Source: Limosilactobacillus fermentum
GTDB lineage: Bacteria; Bacillota; Bacilli; Lactobacillales; Lactobacillaceae
Direction: 5' to 3'
Assembly: GCF_013394085.1 (NCBI RefSeq)
Contig: NZ_CP040910.1
Coordinates: forward strand, 859,317 to 923,316
Length of the DNA stretch: 64,000 bases
The translations under genes and the position numbers were made by a program. The notes under the pieces are model-generated. The model was given only the letters and a program-made list of their open reading frames with translations, searched no databases and was not told where the DNA came from. Of the stretch, positions 24,838 through 33,065 are shown in pieces. The stretch's first letter is position 1, and every line of letters begins with the position of its first letter.

Positions 24838-27072
24838 ATGTCGCAGACAAAGGAATTAACGCACGAAGACGTCAAAAACATGGTTGCCAAGTACATGAAT
24901 GAGGAGCACGTGGCCCTAGTGGAGCGGGCCTACCACTTCGCAGCCGTTGCCCACCAGGGCCAGGTTCGCAAGTCCGGTGAACCCTACATCATTCATCCAA
25001 TCCAAGTCGCCGGAATCCTGGCCGAATTAAAGATGGACCCGGAAACGGTGTGTGCCGGCTACATGCATGATTTGGTGGAGGATACCGGCGCCACTTTGGA
25101 TGACATCAAGGAACTGTTCGGGCCGACGATTGCCATGATCGTCGACGGCGACACCAAGATCTCCAAGATCCACTACAAGTCCAACAAGGAACAGATGGCC
25201 GAAACCCACCGGAAGTTGTTGCTCGCCATGAGCAAGGACATCCGGGTGATGATCGTCAAGTTGGCCGACCGCCTGCACAACATGCGGACCTTAAAGCACT
25301 TGCGCCCGGATAAGCAACGGCGCATCTCCAACGAAACGCTGGAAATCTACGCCCCGATTGCCGACCGGCTGGGGATTTCAACCATCAAATGGGAGCTAGA
25401 AGACCTATCGTTGCGCTACTTAAACCCGCAACAGTACTACCGGATCGTCCACTTGATGAACTCCCGGCGCGACCAGCGGATTGACTACATCAGCGCCGCT
25501 ATCAAGGTCGTGAAAACGGCGATCGCCGACCTCGACCTCGGCCCCAACGTTGAAATCTACGGGCGCCCCAAGCACATCTACTCTGTCTACCGCAAGATGG
25601 TCACCCAGCACAAGCAGTTCTCCCAGATTTACGACCTGCTGGCGATCCGGGTGGTCGTCGATTCGATTAAGGATTGCTACGCCGTATTAGGGGCGATCCA
25701 CACTTCCTGGACCCCGATGCCGGGCCGGTTTAAGGACTACATCGCCATGCCAAAGGCTAACGGCTACCAATCCCTGCACACCACCGTGATTGGGCCCGAG
25801 GGCCGGCCGCTGGAAATCCAGATCCGGACCCACCAAATGCACGAGGTCGCCGAATACGGGGTCGCCGCCCACTGGGCCTACAAGGAGGGCAAGACCAACG
25901 GGGTCGATCAAGCCAGCCAGGATTCCAAGAAGCTCAACGTGGTCAAGGAAATCCTCGAGTTGCGGAGCGAGTCTAACGGTACCGACGAGTTCATGCAGGG
26001 GATCCAATCCGACGTCTTCGCCGATAAGGTTTACGCCTTTACGCCGAAGGGCGACGCCATCGAAATGCCGAAGGGCGCCGGACCGTTAGACATGGCCTAC
26101 CAAATTCACACCGAAGTTGGGAACCACACCACCGGGGCCAAGGTCAATGGTCGGATCATACCGCTCAACTACGAGATCAAAAACGGTGACATCGTCGACA
26201 TTTTAACCTCGTCGTCATCGGCTGGGCCGAGCCGCGACTGGATGGACCTGGTCTCCACCCGGCGGGCCCGCAACAAGATCCGCCAGTTCTTCCGCACCCA
26301 CGACCGCGAGGAAAACGTGATCGAGGGGCGCCGGATCATGGAACAACAGCTCAGGGACGCCGGCTACGAGCCAGCCGAGTTAATGGTCAGCGATAAGGAA
26401 GAAGAGATCGCCGGCAAGCTCCACTACAAGACCGCCGACGACATGTACGCCGCCCTGGGCTTTGGCGACATCGCCCCGATCGGCCTGCGGAACCGGTTTA
26501 CCGAAGACATCCGTAAGCACAAGGAAGAAGAGAAGCAAAACGCCGCCCAAAAGGCAATTCTGGAAGGGCACAAGACCCTAGAACAGGAGCCGCCGACCCG
26601 CCAGAAGGTCGCTAAGTCTTCCGAAGGGGTGGTCGTCGAAGGGGTCGACAACCTCTTGACCCGCCTGTCGCACTGTTGCTCACCGGTGCCGGGCGACGCC
26701 ATCGTCGGCTACATCACCAAGGGCCGCGGGGTCTCGGTGCACCGGGCCGACTGCCCCAACATCAAGGCGGCCGAAAAGAGCGGCCAGCGGGTCGTCTCCG
26801 TTTACTGGGCGAACCCAGCCGGCGACAAGACCAACTACAACGCCGATATTGAAGTTGAGGGCTACAACCGCAACGGCCTGCTCAATGACATCATCCGGGC
26901 GATTAACAACAACACCCGCTACTTGACGTCGATCAACGGTCGGATCGACCACAACAAGATGGCCACCATCTCGGCGACCGTCGGGGTGCGCAACTTCCAG
27001 CACCTCCAGTTGATCATGGATTCGTTAAAGAACCTGCCGGACGTGTACGTGGTCAAGCGGGTCATTCACTAG
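24838..27072 (+). CDS. rel: Bifunctional (p)ppGpp synthetase/hydrolase, RelA/SpoT type
   Basis: 744 aa long RSH enzyme. N-terminal HD hydrolase (H77-D78 in MHDLVEDTGA), synthetase domain (IYGRPKHIYSVYRKM, DLLAIRVVV, YQSLHTTVIGPEG), TGS domain (VYAFTPKGDAIEMPKGAGPLDMAYQIH), zinc-finger region (LSHCCSPVPGD) and C-terminal ACT domain. Both catalytic domains look intact, so it should make and degrade (p)ppGpp in response to starvation. AAAAGGGGGG lies 8 nt before ATG 24838; a TTG immediately upstream is less likely. Followed 9 nt later by dtd, the usual Firmicute pair. Confidence 0.96.
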   Translation: MSQTKELTHEDVKNMVAKYMNEEHVALVERAYHFAAVAHQGQVRKSGEPYIIHPIQVAGILAELKMDPETVCAGYMHDLVEDTGATLDDIKELFGPTIAMIVDGDTKISKIHYKSNKEQMAETHRKLLLAMSKDIRVMIVKLADRLHNMRTLKHLRPDKQRRISNETLEIYAPIADRLGISTIKWELEDLSLRYLNPQQYYRIVHLMNSRRDQRIDYISAAIKVVKTAIADLDLGPNVEIYGRPKHIYSVYRKMVTQHKQFSQIYDLLAIRVVVDSIKDCYAVLGAIHTSWTPMPGRFKDYIAMPKANGYQSLHTTVIGPEGRPLEIQIRTHQMHEVAEYGVAAHWAYKEGKTNGVDQASQDSKKLNVVKEILELRSESNGTDEFMQGIQSDVFADKVYAFTPKGDAIEMPKGAGPLDMAYQIHTEVGNHTTGAKVNGRIIPLNYEIKNGDIVDILTSSSSAGPSRDWMDLVSTRRARNKIRQFFRTHDREENVIEGRRIMEQQLRDAGYEPAELMVSDKEEEIAGKLHYKTADDMYAALGFGDIAPIGLRNRFTEDIRKHKEEEKQNAAQKAILEGHKTLEQEPPTRQKVAKSSEGVVVEGVDNLLTRLSHCCSPVPGDAIVGYITKGRGVSVHRADCPNIKAAEKSGQRVVSVYWANPAGDKTNYNADIEVEGYNRNGLLNDIIRAINNNTRYLTSINGRIDHNKMATISATVGVRNFQHLQLIMDSLKNLPDVYVVKRVIH

Positions 27073-27081
27073 GAGGAGTTT

Positions 27082-27519
27082 ATGCGTGTAGTATTGCAAC
27101 GGGTTAAGGAAGCAAGCGTCACCATCGAAGGGCAAGTCGTCGGCCAAATTGGTCAGGGCTACTTGCTGTTGGTCGGCTTTGGTCCCGATGACACCGAAGA
27201 GACGCTCGATTACATGGTCCACAAGATTACCAACCTGCGGGTCTTTGAGAGCGAACCGGGCAAGATGAACCTGGGCTTAAAGGACGTTGACGGCGCTATC
27301 TTGTCGGTCTCGCAGTTTACCCTGTACGCCGACGTTAAGCACGGCAACCGGCCGGGCTTTTCCAACGCCGCCAAACCATCCTTAGCCGAACCCCTCTACC
27401 AGCGCTTTAACGAAAAACTGGCCGCCACCGGGATCCCGGTGGCGACCGGGCAGTTCGGCGCCGATATGCAGGTGGCCCTGGTCAACGATGGGCCGGTGAC
27501 GATTTGGTATGAGAAGTAA
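27082..27519 (+). CDS. dtd: D-aminoacyl-tRNA deacylase
   Basis: 145 aa enzyme that removes D-amino acids mischarged on tRNA. Starts [17 protein letters not shown]; contains the conserved [11 protein letters not shown] (SQxxT motif) and GRPGF-like NRPGFSNAA region, ending [16 protein letters not shown] before the ATG, 9 nt after rel. Copy G of the intergenic repeat begins right after its stop. Confidence 0.95.
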   Translation: MRVVLQRVKEASVTIEGQVVGQIGQGYLLLVGFGPDDTEETLDYMVHKITNLRVFESEPGKMNLGLKDVDGAILSVSQFTLYADVKHGNRPGFSNAAKPSLAEPLYQRFNEKLAATGIPVATGQFGADMQVALVNDGPVTIWYEK

Positions 27520-27523
27520 GTGA

Positions 27524-27581
27524 GTGCGACCAACCTTCTCGACGGGCCGTACTTAGCTACTAGGCCCGTGGTTGGGAGCAC
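27524..27581. repeat. Intergenic palindromic repeat, copy G (short form)
   Basis: Arms GTGCGACCAACC (27524) and GGTTGGGAGCAC (ending 27581), core CGGGCCGTACTTAG with CTACTAGGCCCG, central hairpin missing. Followed by another GTTATT-AAGTGAGTGTGACTCAAC left-arm fragment. Confidence 0.85.
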
Positions 27582-27616
27582 GTTATTAAGTGAGTGTGAC
27601 TCAACTAAATATCGAA

Positions 27617-27668
27617 AAAATAGCTGGAGATGACGTTGTTAAGACGCCGATCTCCAGCTATTTTGCTT
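27617..27668 (+). terminator. Terminator of the rel-dtd unit
   Basis: AAAATAGCTGGAGA (27617-27630) and its perfect complement (27651-27664), then GCTTCT. It lies beyond copy G. Confidence 0.75.
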
Positions 27669-27773
27669 CTAAAGGGATTCGTTGGCTGTCAAAACCTAAA
27701 GTCAGCTACTGCAATTGCGTTCCTGAACAACATTTCGTCAACTTAGCCACATTAATTACGCGTGATATAAACC

Positions 27774-27791
27774 TGACGTGTTATAATGTCA
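27774..27791 (+). promoter_or_regulatory. Candidate MarR operator overlapping the -10 box
   Basis: TGACGT-GTTATA-ATGTCA is a 6+6+6 near-palindrome (5 of 6 pairs) that spans the -10 TATAAT at 27782-27787, directly upstream of the MarR gene. The arrangement suits autorepression; binding is inferred. Confidence 0.45.
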
Positions 27792-27825
27792 ATATATATT
27801 ACAAGTGATTTTAAGGGGACTTTCG

Positions 27826-28314
27826 ATGACCGATTACCAAACGATTCGCAAATTGATACACCGGCTGCGCGAGGCCGATACCAAGTGGCAGGTGACGGCC
27901 CAACGGGAAATGGCCGAGCGCTACCGGGAGGTGTTGCCGGAGCCGGTTTGGCAACGGCTACGTTCGAACCACTTTAACCACGCCGAATTAGAGCTCCTCG
28001 ACTTGGTTGCCGCCGCTGGCAAACGGGGGATTGCCTACCAGGAAGTTCAAGCCGAGGTCTTGTACTCCCAGAGCCTGGTGTCGCGTTACACCAACCGGCT
28101 GGCCGAGCTAGGGCTCTTGGTCAAGGAGCACCCGGAATACGACCAGAAGGCCTACCAACTGACGGTGACGCCGGCCGGGGAAAGAATGGCCGTCCTTCAC
28201 GCCGAGTTGCACCGCCAGGAAAGCAAGTTCTTTGACCAACGTCTCACCAGATGGTCACCAGAGGAGGTCGCGACAACGATCGCGGTCTTAAAGAGTTTGA
28301 CCAGGGAAAAATAA
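27826..28314 (+). CDS. MarR-family transcriptional regulator
   Basis: 162 aa winged-helix protein. The central part (about residues 50-110) has the helix-turn-helix region GIAYQEVQAEVLYSQSLVSRYTNRLAELGLLVK followed by the wing with YQLTVTPAGERM, typical of MarR. The flanking helices should form the dimer interface. ATG 27826 lies behind AAGGGGAC; the upstream in-frame TTG at 27805 precedes that site. It has its own promoter with a palindrome over the -10. The downstream genes have their own promoter and T-box, so its targets are unknown. Confidence 0.82.
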   Translation: MTDYQTIRKLIHRLREADTKWQVTAQREMAERYREVLPEPVWQRLRSNHFNHAELELLDLVAAAGKRGIAYQEVQAEVLYSQSLVSRYTNRLAELGLLVKEHPEYDQKAYQLTVTPAGERMAVLHAELHRQESKFFDQRLTRWSPEEVATTIAVLKSLTREK

Positions 28315-28328
28315 GTTGGTATTGGTGG

Positions 28329-28357
28329 TTGACAAGTGGGGCGCCCCTCTTTATACT
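28329..28357 (+). promoter_or_regulatory. Promoter of the transsulfuration operon
   Basis: TTGACA (28329-28334), a 17-nt spacer, TATACT (28352-28357), followed at about 28390 by a T-box. Confidence 0.88.
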
Positions 28358-28379
28358 AATCATAATTTAATTTAAATCT

Positions 28380-28637
28380 AATGTTCACGTTGATGAGAAG
28401 AGTAGCGAGCAGCGCCGTTTTCAGTGACCGCCGTAAGTGCAAAGGCGGACGGTTAACCCCGCGAAGATGAGCTCGGAGTGTTGAAAAGTGGTCGCAGGGC
28501 TGCTTTTCCGGTAGGACCCGTTACTGTCCCTGGCATCCATTGGGTGCTGTAGAGGCCGTTAGGGTAATCTAGCGGTAAACAAGGGTGGCACCACGAGTAA
28601 TCGTCCCTGGATTTTGAGGATCCAGGGACTTTTTTTT
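28380..28637 (+). promoter_or_regulatory. T-box riboswitch, methionine type
   Basis: Begins GTTGATGAGAAGAGTAG. Candidate specifier ATG at 28467-28469 in the context GCGAAGATGAGC; T-box AAGGGTGGCACCACG at 28581-28595; terminator GTCCCTGGA (28603-28611) with TCCAGGGAC (28621-28629) and eight T. Downstream genes are methionine-pathway PLP enzymes, agreeing with tRNA-Met sensing. Confidence 0.93.
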
Positions 28638-28662
28638 GTACCCGCAAAAGGAGGAATTAACC

Positions 28663-29859
28663 ATGACTAAACTTGATACCCAGCTGGTGCACGGGCCAGA
28701 CGTTAATGACAACTGTACCGGCGCCGTGACCACGCCGATTTACAAGGCAACAACCTTTGAATACCCCAAAATTGGGGCGCCGGTGACCTACGATTACTCG
28801 CGCTCGGGGAACCCGACCCGCCAGGCGGTCGAAAATCAACTGGCGACCTTGGAAGGGGGCCAGCGGGCCTTCACCTTTACCTCCGGGATGGCCGCTATCC
28901 ACGCCGCCTTGGCGATCTTTAAGGCCGGCGACCACCTGATCGTGGGTGACCAAATTTACGGCGGCACCTTCCGCTTGCTTTACCAATTTTTCGCCCGCTG
29001 GGGGCTTGAAATCACGGCGGTCGACACCCGCGACCCGCAAGCCATTGAGGCCGCCATCCAGGACAACACCAAGGCAATTTACTTTGAACCGGTTACCAAC
29101 CCCTTGTTGCAGGTGACCTCGGTACGCCAGGTGGCCGTGATTGCCAAGCAACACGGGCTCCTGACGATCGTCGATAACACCTTTTTGAGCCCCTACCTCT
29201 TAAAGCCACTAGAGCTGGGCGCCGATCTGGTCATCCATTCGGCGACTAAGTACTTAGCCGGGCACTCGGAACTCTCGGCCGGGGCCGTGATCGTCAACGA
29301 TCCGCGCTTAGCCGACCGGGTTTACTTCGTCCAAAACGCCCTCGGCGGGATTTTGTCGCCGGAGGGGGCCAACGAACTGGCCCGCGGGATCAAGACACTC
29401 GGGATCCGCTTGGACCGCCAAATTGAAAACCTGGTGGAAGTCGTGAAGTTCCTGGAAACCCGGCCGGAAGTCCAGCGGGTGTACTACCCGGGGTTGCCGG
29501 GCCACGAGGGTTACGAAGAATTGCGCCAGGAGGCCAAGGGGGCCGGGGCGGTGCTCTCCTTTGAGCTAAGCGGGGCGGTCGACCCGGTCGCCTTCGTCAA
29601 CGGCCTGCGCCTCTTCACCCGCGCCGTTAGCCTCGGGGCCGTCGAGAGCCTGGTCGAGTTGCCCAGCAAGATGAGCCACGCCGAATTAACGTCCGAAGAA
29701 CAGTTGGCGGCCGGGATTAAACCGGGGCTGATCCGGTTGGCGATCGGGATCGAAGACGTGACCGACCTGATTGAAGACCTCGCCCAGGCGCTGGACCAAG
29801 CCGAACTAGTGACTACCAAAGGAAGTGTTGAAGATGACCAAACAACCGCAATCAATTGA
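28663..29859 (+). CDS. Cystathionine gamma-synthase/lyase-type PLP enzyme
   Basis: 398 aa member of the Cys/Met-metabolism PLP family. Landmarks: YSRSGNPTR, TFTSGMAAI, VDNTFLSPYL, and the PLP-lysine motif VIHSATKYLAGHSE. In Firmicutes such paired genes act as cystathionine gamma-synthase/O-acylhomoserine thiolase (MetI) and cystathionine beta-lyase (MetC); gamma-lyase activity also occurs, so exact chemistry is open. AGGAGGAATTAACC precedes the ATG. It overlaps the next gene by 26 nt. Met T-box control points to methionine biosynthesis rather than Cys degradation. Confidence 0.88.
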   Translation: MTKLDTQLVHGPDVNDNCTGAVTTPIYKATTFEYPKIGAPVTYDYSRSGNPTRQAVENQLATLEGGQRAFTFTSGMAAIHAALAIFKAGDHLIVGDQIYGGTFRLLYQFFARWGLEITAVDTRDPQAIEAAIQDNTKAIYFEPVTNPLLQVTSVRQVAVIAKQHGLLTIVDNTFLSPYLLKPLELGADLVIHSATKYLAGHSELSAGAVIVNDPRLADRVYFVQNALGGILSPEGANELARGIKTLGIRLDRQIENLVEVVKFLETRPEVQRVYYPGLPGHEGYEELRQEAKGAGAVLSFELSGAVDPVAFVNGLRLFTRAVSLGAVESLVELPSKMSHAELTSEEQLAAGIKPGLIRLAIGIEDVTDLIEDLAQALDQAELVTTKGSVEDDQTTAIN

Positions 29860-30961
29860 TACCATTGCCGCCCAAGCGGGGAGCCATGAGGATCGGGGCG
29901 GTGCCGTTTCATTCCCCCTCTACTTTTCGTCTAATTACCGCCACGAAAGCCTAGCGGAGGCCAAGGCCTTTGACCCGACGACTGGCTACTCCTACTCGCG
30001 GCTGGCGACCCCCAACCGGCGCCTGCTAGAAGAGACCCTCGCCAAGTTAGAAGGGGGCCAGTTTGGCTTTGCCCTGAGCTCGGGGATGGCGGCGATCCAG
30101 TTGGCGCTGAGCATCTTAAAGACCGGCGACCAGTTGATTTCTTTAGACGACCTGTACGGCGGCGATTTCCGCTACTTTCGTTACTTGGCGACCCACGCCG
30201 GGATCAACTTCGCCCAGTGGAACGGGGAGCGAATTGACGATTTGCTTGCCATGATTGAGCCGAATACCCGCCTGATTTGGCTAGAAACGCCGTCTAACCC
30301 GACGATGAAGGAGCTCGACATCGCGGCGATTGCCAGCCGGGTTCACGCCACCCGCCCCGATATTTTGGTCGCCGTGGATAACACCTTTTTGACCCCGGTC
30401 TATCAGCGCCCACTCACCCTGGGCGCCGACATCGTCGTTCACTCGGCGACCAAGTACCTGTCGGGGCACAACGACCTCCTGGGCGGGGTGCTGGTCTGTA
30501 AGGACAAGGACTTGGCCGATGAATACTTTGACTACTACATCACAACCGGCGACACCCTGGCGGCCTTTGACTCCTGGCTCTTGTTACGCAGCCTGAAGAC
30601 GCTCGGGGTCCGGATGCGCCAACACACGGCCGGGGCCCAAGCGGTGGTGGCTTATTTAAAGCAAAGCTCCGCCGTTACTAAGGTCCTTTACCCGGGCAAG
30701 GGCGGGATGGTCTCCTTTTACCTGAGGGATGAGGCGACCGTCGAACGGCTCCTCAACCACGTTTCGGTGATCACCTTTGCCGAAAGTCTGGGCGGGGTCG
30801 AAAGTTTGATCACCCTGCCGTACTACCAGACCCACGCCGACGTCGAGGAAAAGCAACGGGAACGGCTGGGTATCACCCCAACCTTACTCCGTTTATCGGT
30901 CGGCTTAGAGGACCCGGCGGACTTGATCGTCGACCTCCAGCAGGCCTTGGGGGAAGGTTAG
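29834..30961 (+). CDS. Second Cys/Met-metabolism PLP enzyme (cystathionine beta-lyase type)
   Basis: 375 aa paralogue of the preceding gene, with YSRLATPNR, ALSSGMAAIQ, VAVDNTFLTPVY and the PLP-lysine motif VVHSATKYLSGHNDLLGG. Overlapping gene pairs of this type in Firmicutes (MetI-MetC) convert an activated homoserine through cystathionine to homocysteine; the second is usually the beta-lyase. The acyl-homoserine supply could come from metA-hom at 39914-41911. Start ATG 29834 lies inside the 3' end of the first gene, with GGAAGTGTTGAAG before it. Which enzyme does which step is inferred from order. Confidence 0.85.
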   Translation: MTKQPQSIDTIAAQAGSHEDRGGAVSFPLYFSSNYRHESLAEAKAFDPTTGYSYSRLATPNRRLLEETLAKLEGGQFGFALSSGMAAIQLALSILKTGDQLISLDDLYGGDFRYFRYLATHAGINFAQWNGERIDDLLAMIEPNTRLIWLETPSNPTMKELDIAAIASRVHATRPDILVAVDNTFLTPVYQRPLTLGADIVVHSATKYLSGHNDLLGGVLVCKDKDLADEYFDYYITTGDTLAAFDSWLLLRSLKTLGVRMRQHTAGAQAVVAYLKQSSAVTKVLYPGKGGMVSFYLRDEATVERLLNHVSVITFAESLGGVESLITLPYYQTHADVEEKQRERLGITPTLLRLSVGLEDPADLIVDLQQALGEG

Positions 30962-31011
30962 AAAGGGTGCACCGATTTTAATCAAAAATTCAGATAAATT
31001 TAATTATGCTA

Positions 31012-31040
31012 TTGACAGGGATCGGAATGGCTCGTATGAT
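31012..31040 (+). promoter_or_regulatory. Promoter of leader peptide 1 operon
   Basis: TTGACA (31012-31017), a 17-nt spacer, TATGAT (31035-31040), 46 nt before a short leader ORF. Confidence 0.88.
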
Positions 31041-31085
31041 GAGATCATTCTTACAAAAGATTAGCAAACGAAGGGAGCTGAAATC

Positions 31086-31166
31086 ATGTTACGTTTACGA
31101 CAAGTCATGTGTATGTGTACTCAAAATGACATCCGAACTGATGTGGTTTCAGTTGGGGCTGTTTGA
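31086..31166 (+). CDS. Met/Cys-containing leader peptide 1
   Basis: 26 codons starting MLRLRQVMCMCTQ and ending VSVGAV, with four alternating Met and Cys codons in a row (31107-31118). AAGGGAG lies about 8 nt before the ATG, downstream of a consensus promoter. GTGTACTCAAA (31115-31125), starting at the Met-Cys codons, is perfectly complementary to TTTGAGTACAC (31162-31172), which covers the stop codon. A ribosome stalled at the Met/Cys codons would therefore open this stem. An intrinsic terminator follows at 31216. This is the layout of a transcription attenuator sensing charged tRNA-Cys and/or tRNA-Met. The overlapping longer frame from 31006 has no ribosome site. Confidence 0.75.
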   Translation: MLRLRQVMCMCTQNDIRTDVVSVGAV

Positions 31167-31182
31167 GTACACTCTTTTTGCT

Positions 31183-31252
31183 AAGGGTGTCTAATAACAC
31201 CCCTTAACCTGTACAAGGGCTACTGACCATGGATGGTCGGTAGCCCTTTTTG
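31183..31252 (+). terminator. Attenuator terminator with alternative upstream hairpin
   Basis: Terminator AGGGCTACTGACCA (31216-31229) with TGGTCGGTAGCCCT (31234-31247), then TTTTTG. Just upstream AAGGGTGT (31183-31190) can pair with ACACCCCTT (31197-31205), and CCCTT (31201-31205) can instead pair with AAGGG (31215-31219), the 5' edge of the terminator. This gives a possible antiterminator switch, judged by eye. Confidence 0.75.
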
Positions 31253-31282
31253 TTTGCAAGAAAAGAAAGGGAGAAGAGAATC

Positions 31283-32296
31283 ATGAGTTTACCAAGAGAA
31301 GAAGTTCTAAAAGCTTTTCACAACCAAGAAGTTGAACACGTGCCGGTTTCATTTTGGCGTCACTTTGCGGAGAACGAATTTGGTGATGTGTACCAAGACC
31401 CCACAATTCGCGATGCCAACATTGAGGGGCACAAGCAGTATGTCAAGGACTTGGACTTTGATTTTTCTAAAACCATGTTAGATGGCTACTTCCCGTACCC
31501 GTTCCGGGGGGTTGAAAATCCACGGGATTTGGATGACTTAGCTAACTTGGTCCCGCTTGAAGAGGACGATCCTTGGATCCAAGACCAAGTGGCCTTAGCT
31601 AAGGAGCAAAACCAAATTGTTGGCGACCTACCAACCTTTATCACCGTTTTTTCGCCCCTCATTTTACTTAAGTGGGCGCAAATCGATCACACTAAGGAGT
31701 CCATTCTTACTTCTGATGTTAAATTTGCCGACCTTTACGAAAAAAATCCAGAGCGAGTTGAACAAGTCCTGCAAGTGATTGCCGTAGACCAAGGAAAGGT
31801 CGTTCGGGCCTTGAAGAAGGGGACGGAGGTTGATGGGATCTACTACAGTACTCAATCAATCCAAGATCCGCGGGAAGATAACTTAGAATTCTTTAAAAAG
31901 GTGATGGAGCCCATTGACCTCATTGTCCAAGAAGAAATCAACCGTAACTTTGACTTAAACATCCTGCACGTCTGCGGCTTTGCCGGAGCATACAACCACC
32001 TTGAATGGTTTACTAATTACCCACTTCAAGTAATCAACTGGGCGACTTTAACCGACGGGGTGCCCCTAGGAGAAGGAAAGAAACTGTTTGGTGATCGCCC
32101 TGTCCTAGGTGGGTTTGATAATTCGATAAAGGGCCTTTTATACACCGGAACAAAAGAGGAGATCCAACAAAACGTTCGGAACTTAATTGATGAGGCGGGG
32201 AAGAAGGGTGTCATCCTAGGAGCCGATTGCACGGTTCCCAGGGATACCCCATATGATCACTTACAATGGGTGATCGAAGCTGCACGTGATTACTAG
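31283..32296 (+). CDS. URO-D-fold zinc methyltransferase-like protein
   Basis: 337 aa protein of the uroporphyrinogen-decarboxylase superfamily. Instead of a haem-pathway context it carries H229-x-C231 (ILHVCGFAG) and C316 (GADCTVPRDT), the zinc-ligand pattern of the MtaA/MtbA-type methyltransferase branch, which moves methyl groups to thiols. No other porphyrin gene is near. It is first in an operon with a complete amino-acid ABC transporter behind a Met/Cys leader peptide. A plausible role is transfer of a methyl group between an imported sulfur compound and a thiol such as homocysteine; this is inference. AAAGGGAGA precedes ATG 31283. No corrinoid protein gene is visible. Confidence 0.78.
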   Translation: MSLPREEVLKAFHNQEVEHVPVSFWRHFAENEFGDVYQDPTIRDANIEGHKQYVKDLDFDFSKTMLDGYFPYPFRGVENPRDLDDLANLVPLEEDDPWIQDQVALAKEQNQIVGDLPTFITVFSPLILLKWAQIDHTKESILTSDVKFADLYEKNPERVEQVLQVIAVDQGKVVRALKKGTEVDGIYYSTQSIQDPREDNLEFFKKVMEPIDLIVQEEINRNFDLNILHVCGFAGAYNHLEWFTNYPLQVINWATLTDGVPLGEGKKLFGDRPVLGGFDNSIKGLLYTGTKEEIQQNVRNLIDEAGKKGVILGADCTVPRDTPYDHLQWVIEAARDY

Positions 32297-32310
32297 ATTG
32301 GGGAATTTGA

Positions 32311-33054
32311 ATGTTACTGACAATAAAAAATTTACAAAAGCAATTTAATCAACGAGCAATCCTGAAGGGAATTGATTTTCACGTTGAAAAAGGGGAAGTC
32401 GTGGTCGTGATTGGTCCCTCCGGTTCGGGGAAAACCACGCTCTTACGTAATTTGAACTTCCTTGAGCACGCTGACCAAGGGACAATGCAGTTTTTGGACC
32501 AAACGATTGATCTGGCAAAGCCCACTAAGGAACAGCAACAATGGGTACGCCGCCACACGGCGATGGTCTTTCAAAATTATAACCTGTTTAAAAACAAGAC
32601 CGCCGTTCAAAACATTGCTGAAGGGCTAATTTATGGTCAGGGGATTGAAAGAGGAGAAGCGGTAAAAAAAGCACAAGTGGCTCTTACCAAATTGGGACTC
32701 GGTGAGCGAGCTGACTACTATCCGTCGCAGTTATCTGGCGGTCAACAGCAACGGATTGGAATCGCCCGAGCCACGGTTTTAAAGCCCAAAATTATCCTCT
32801 TCGATGAACCAACGTCTGCTTTGGACCCGGAACTAGTGGGAGCGGTCTTAAACGATATGCGTCGCCTAGCCGATGAAGGGCAAACGATGGTGGTGGTTAC
32901 CCACCAAATGTCTTTTGCGCGTAACGTTGCTAGCCGGGTGGTCTTCTTCGCTGATGGGAAGATCTTAGAATCCGGGACTCCGGAACAGATCTTTGACCAC
33001 CCTCAACACGAACGGACCCGACAGTTCTTAGCCTCGTTAGCGGAAAACTATTAG
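32311..33054 (+). CDS. Amino-acid ABC transporter ATPase (system 1)
   Basis: 247 aa. Walker A GPSGSGKTT (about 33-41), Q-loop VFQNYNLF, signature LSGGQQQR, Walker B IILFDEP followed by TSALDPE, and switch His in VVTHQM. It belongs to the polar-amino-acid (GlnQ/TcyC-like) group. It lies 14 nt after the URO-D-like gene and 11 nt before the first permease, in one operon. The best substrate guess is a sulfur amino acid, from the leader peptide; sequence alone does not settle it. Confidence 0.93.
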   Translation: MLLTIKNLQKQFNQRAILKGIDFHVEKGEVVVVIGPSGSGKTTLLRNLNFLEHADQGTMQFLDQTIDLAKPTKEQQQWVRRHTAMVFQNYNLFKNKTAVQNIAEGLIYGQGIERGEAVKKAQVALTKLGLGERADYYPSQLSGGQQQRIGIARATVLKPKIILFDEPTSALDPELVGAVLNDMRRLADEGQTMVVVTHQMSFARNVASRVVFFADGKILESGTPEQIFDHPQHERTRQFLASLAENY

Positions 33055-33065
33055 GGGGCCTGGAC

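Noticed and set aside
28453..28647. Minus-strand ORF within the T-box leader before the transsulfuration genes
   Set aside because: It covers the conserved T-box structures and has no family resemblance or ribosome site.
31006..31194. 62-codon frame with several Cys codons overlapping leader peptide 1
   Set aside because: Its first codons lie within the promoter (TTGACA/TATGAT), so its start would be upstream of the transcript; the 31086 frame has the ribosome site and the consecutive Met-Cys codons.
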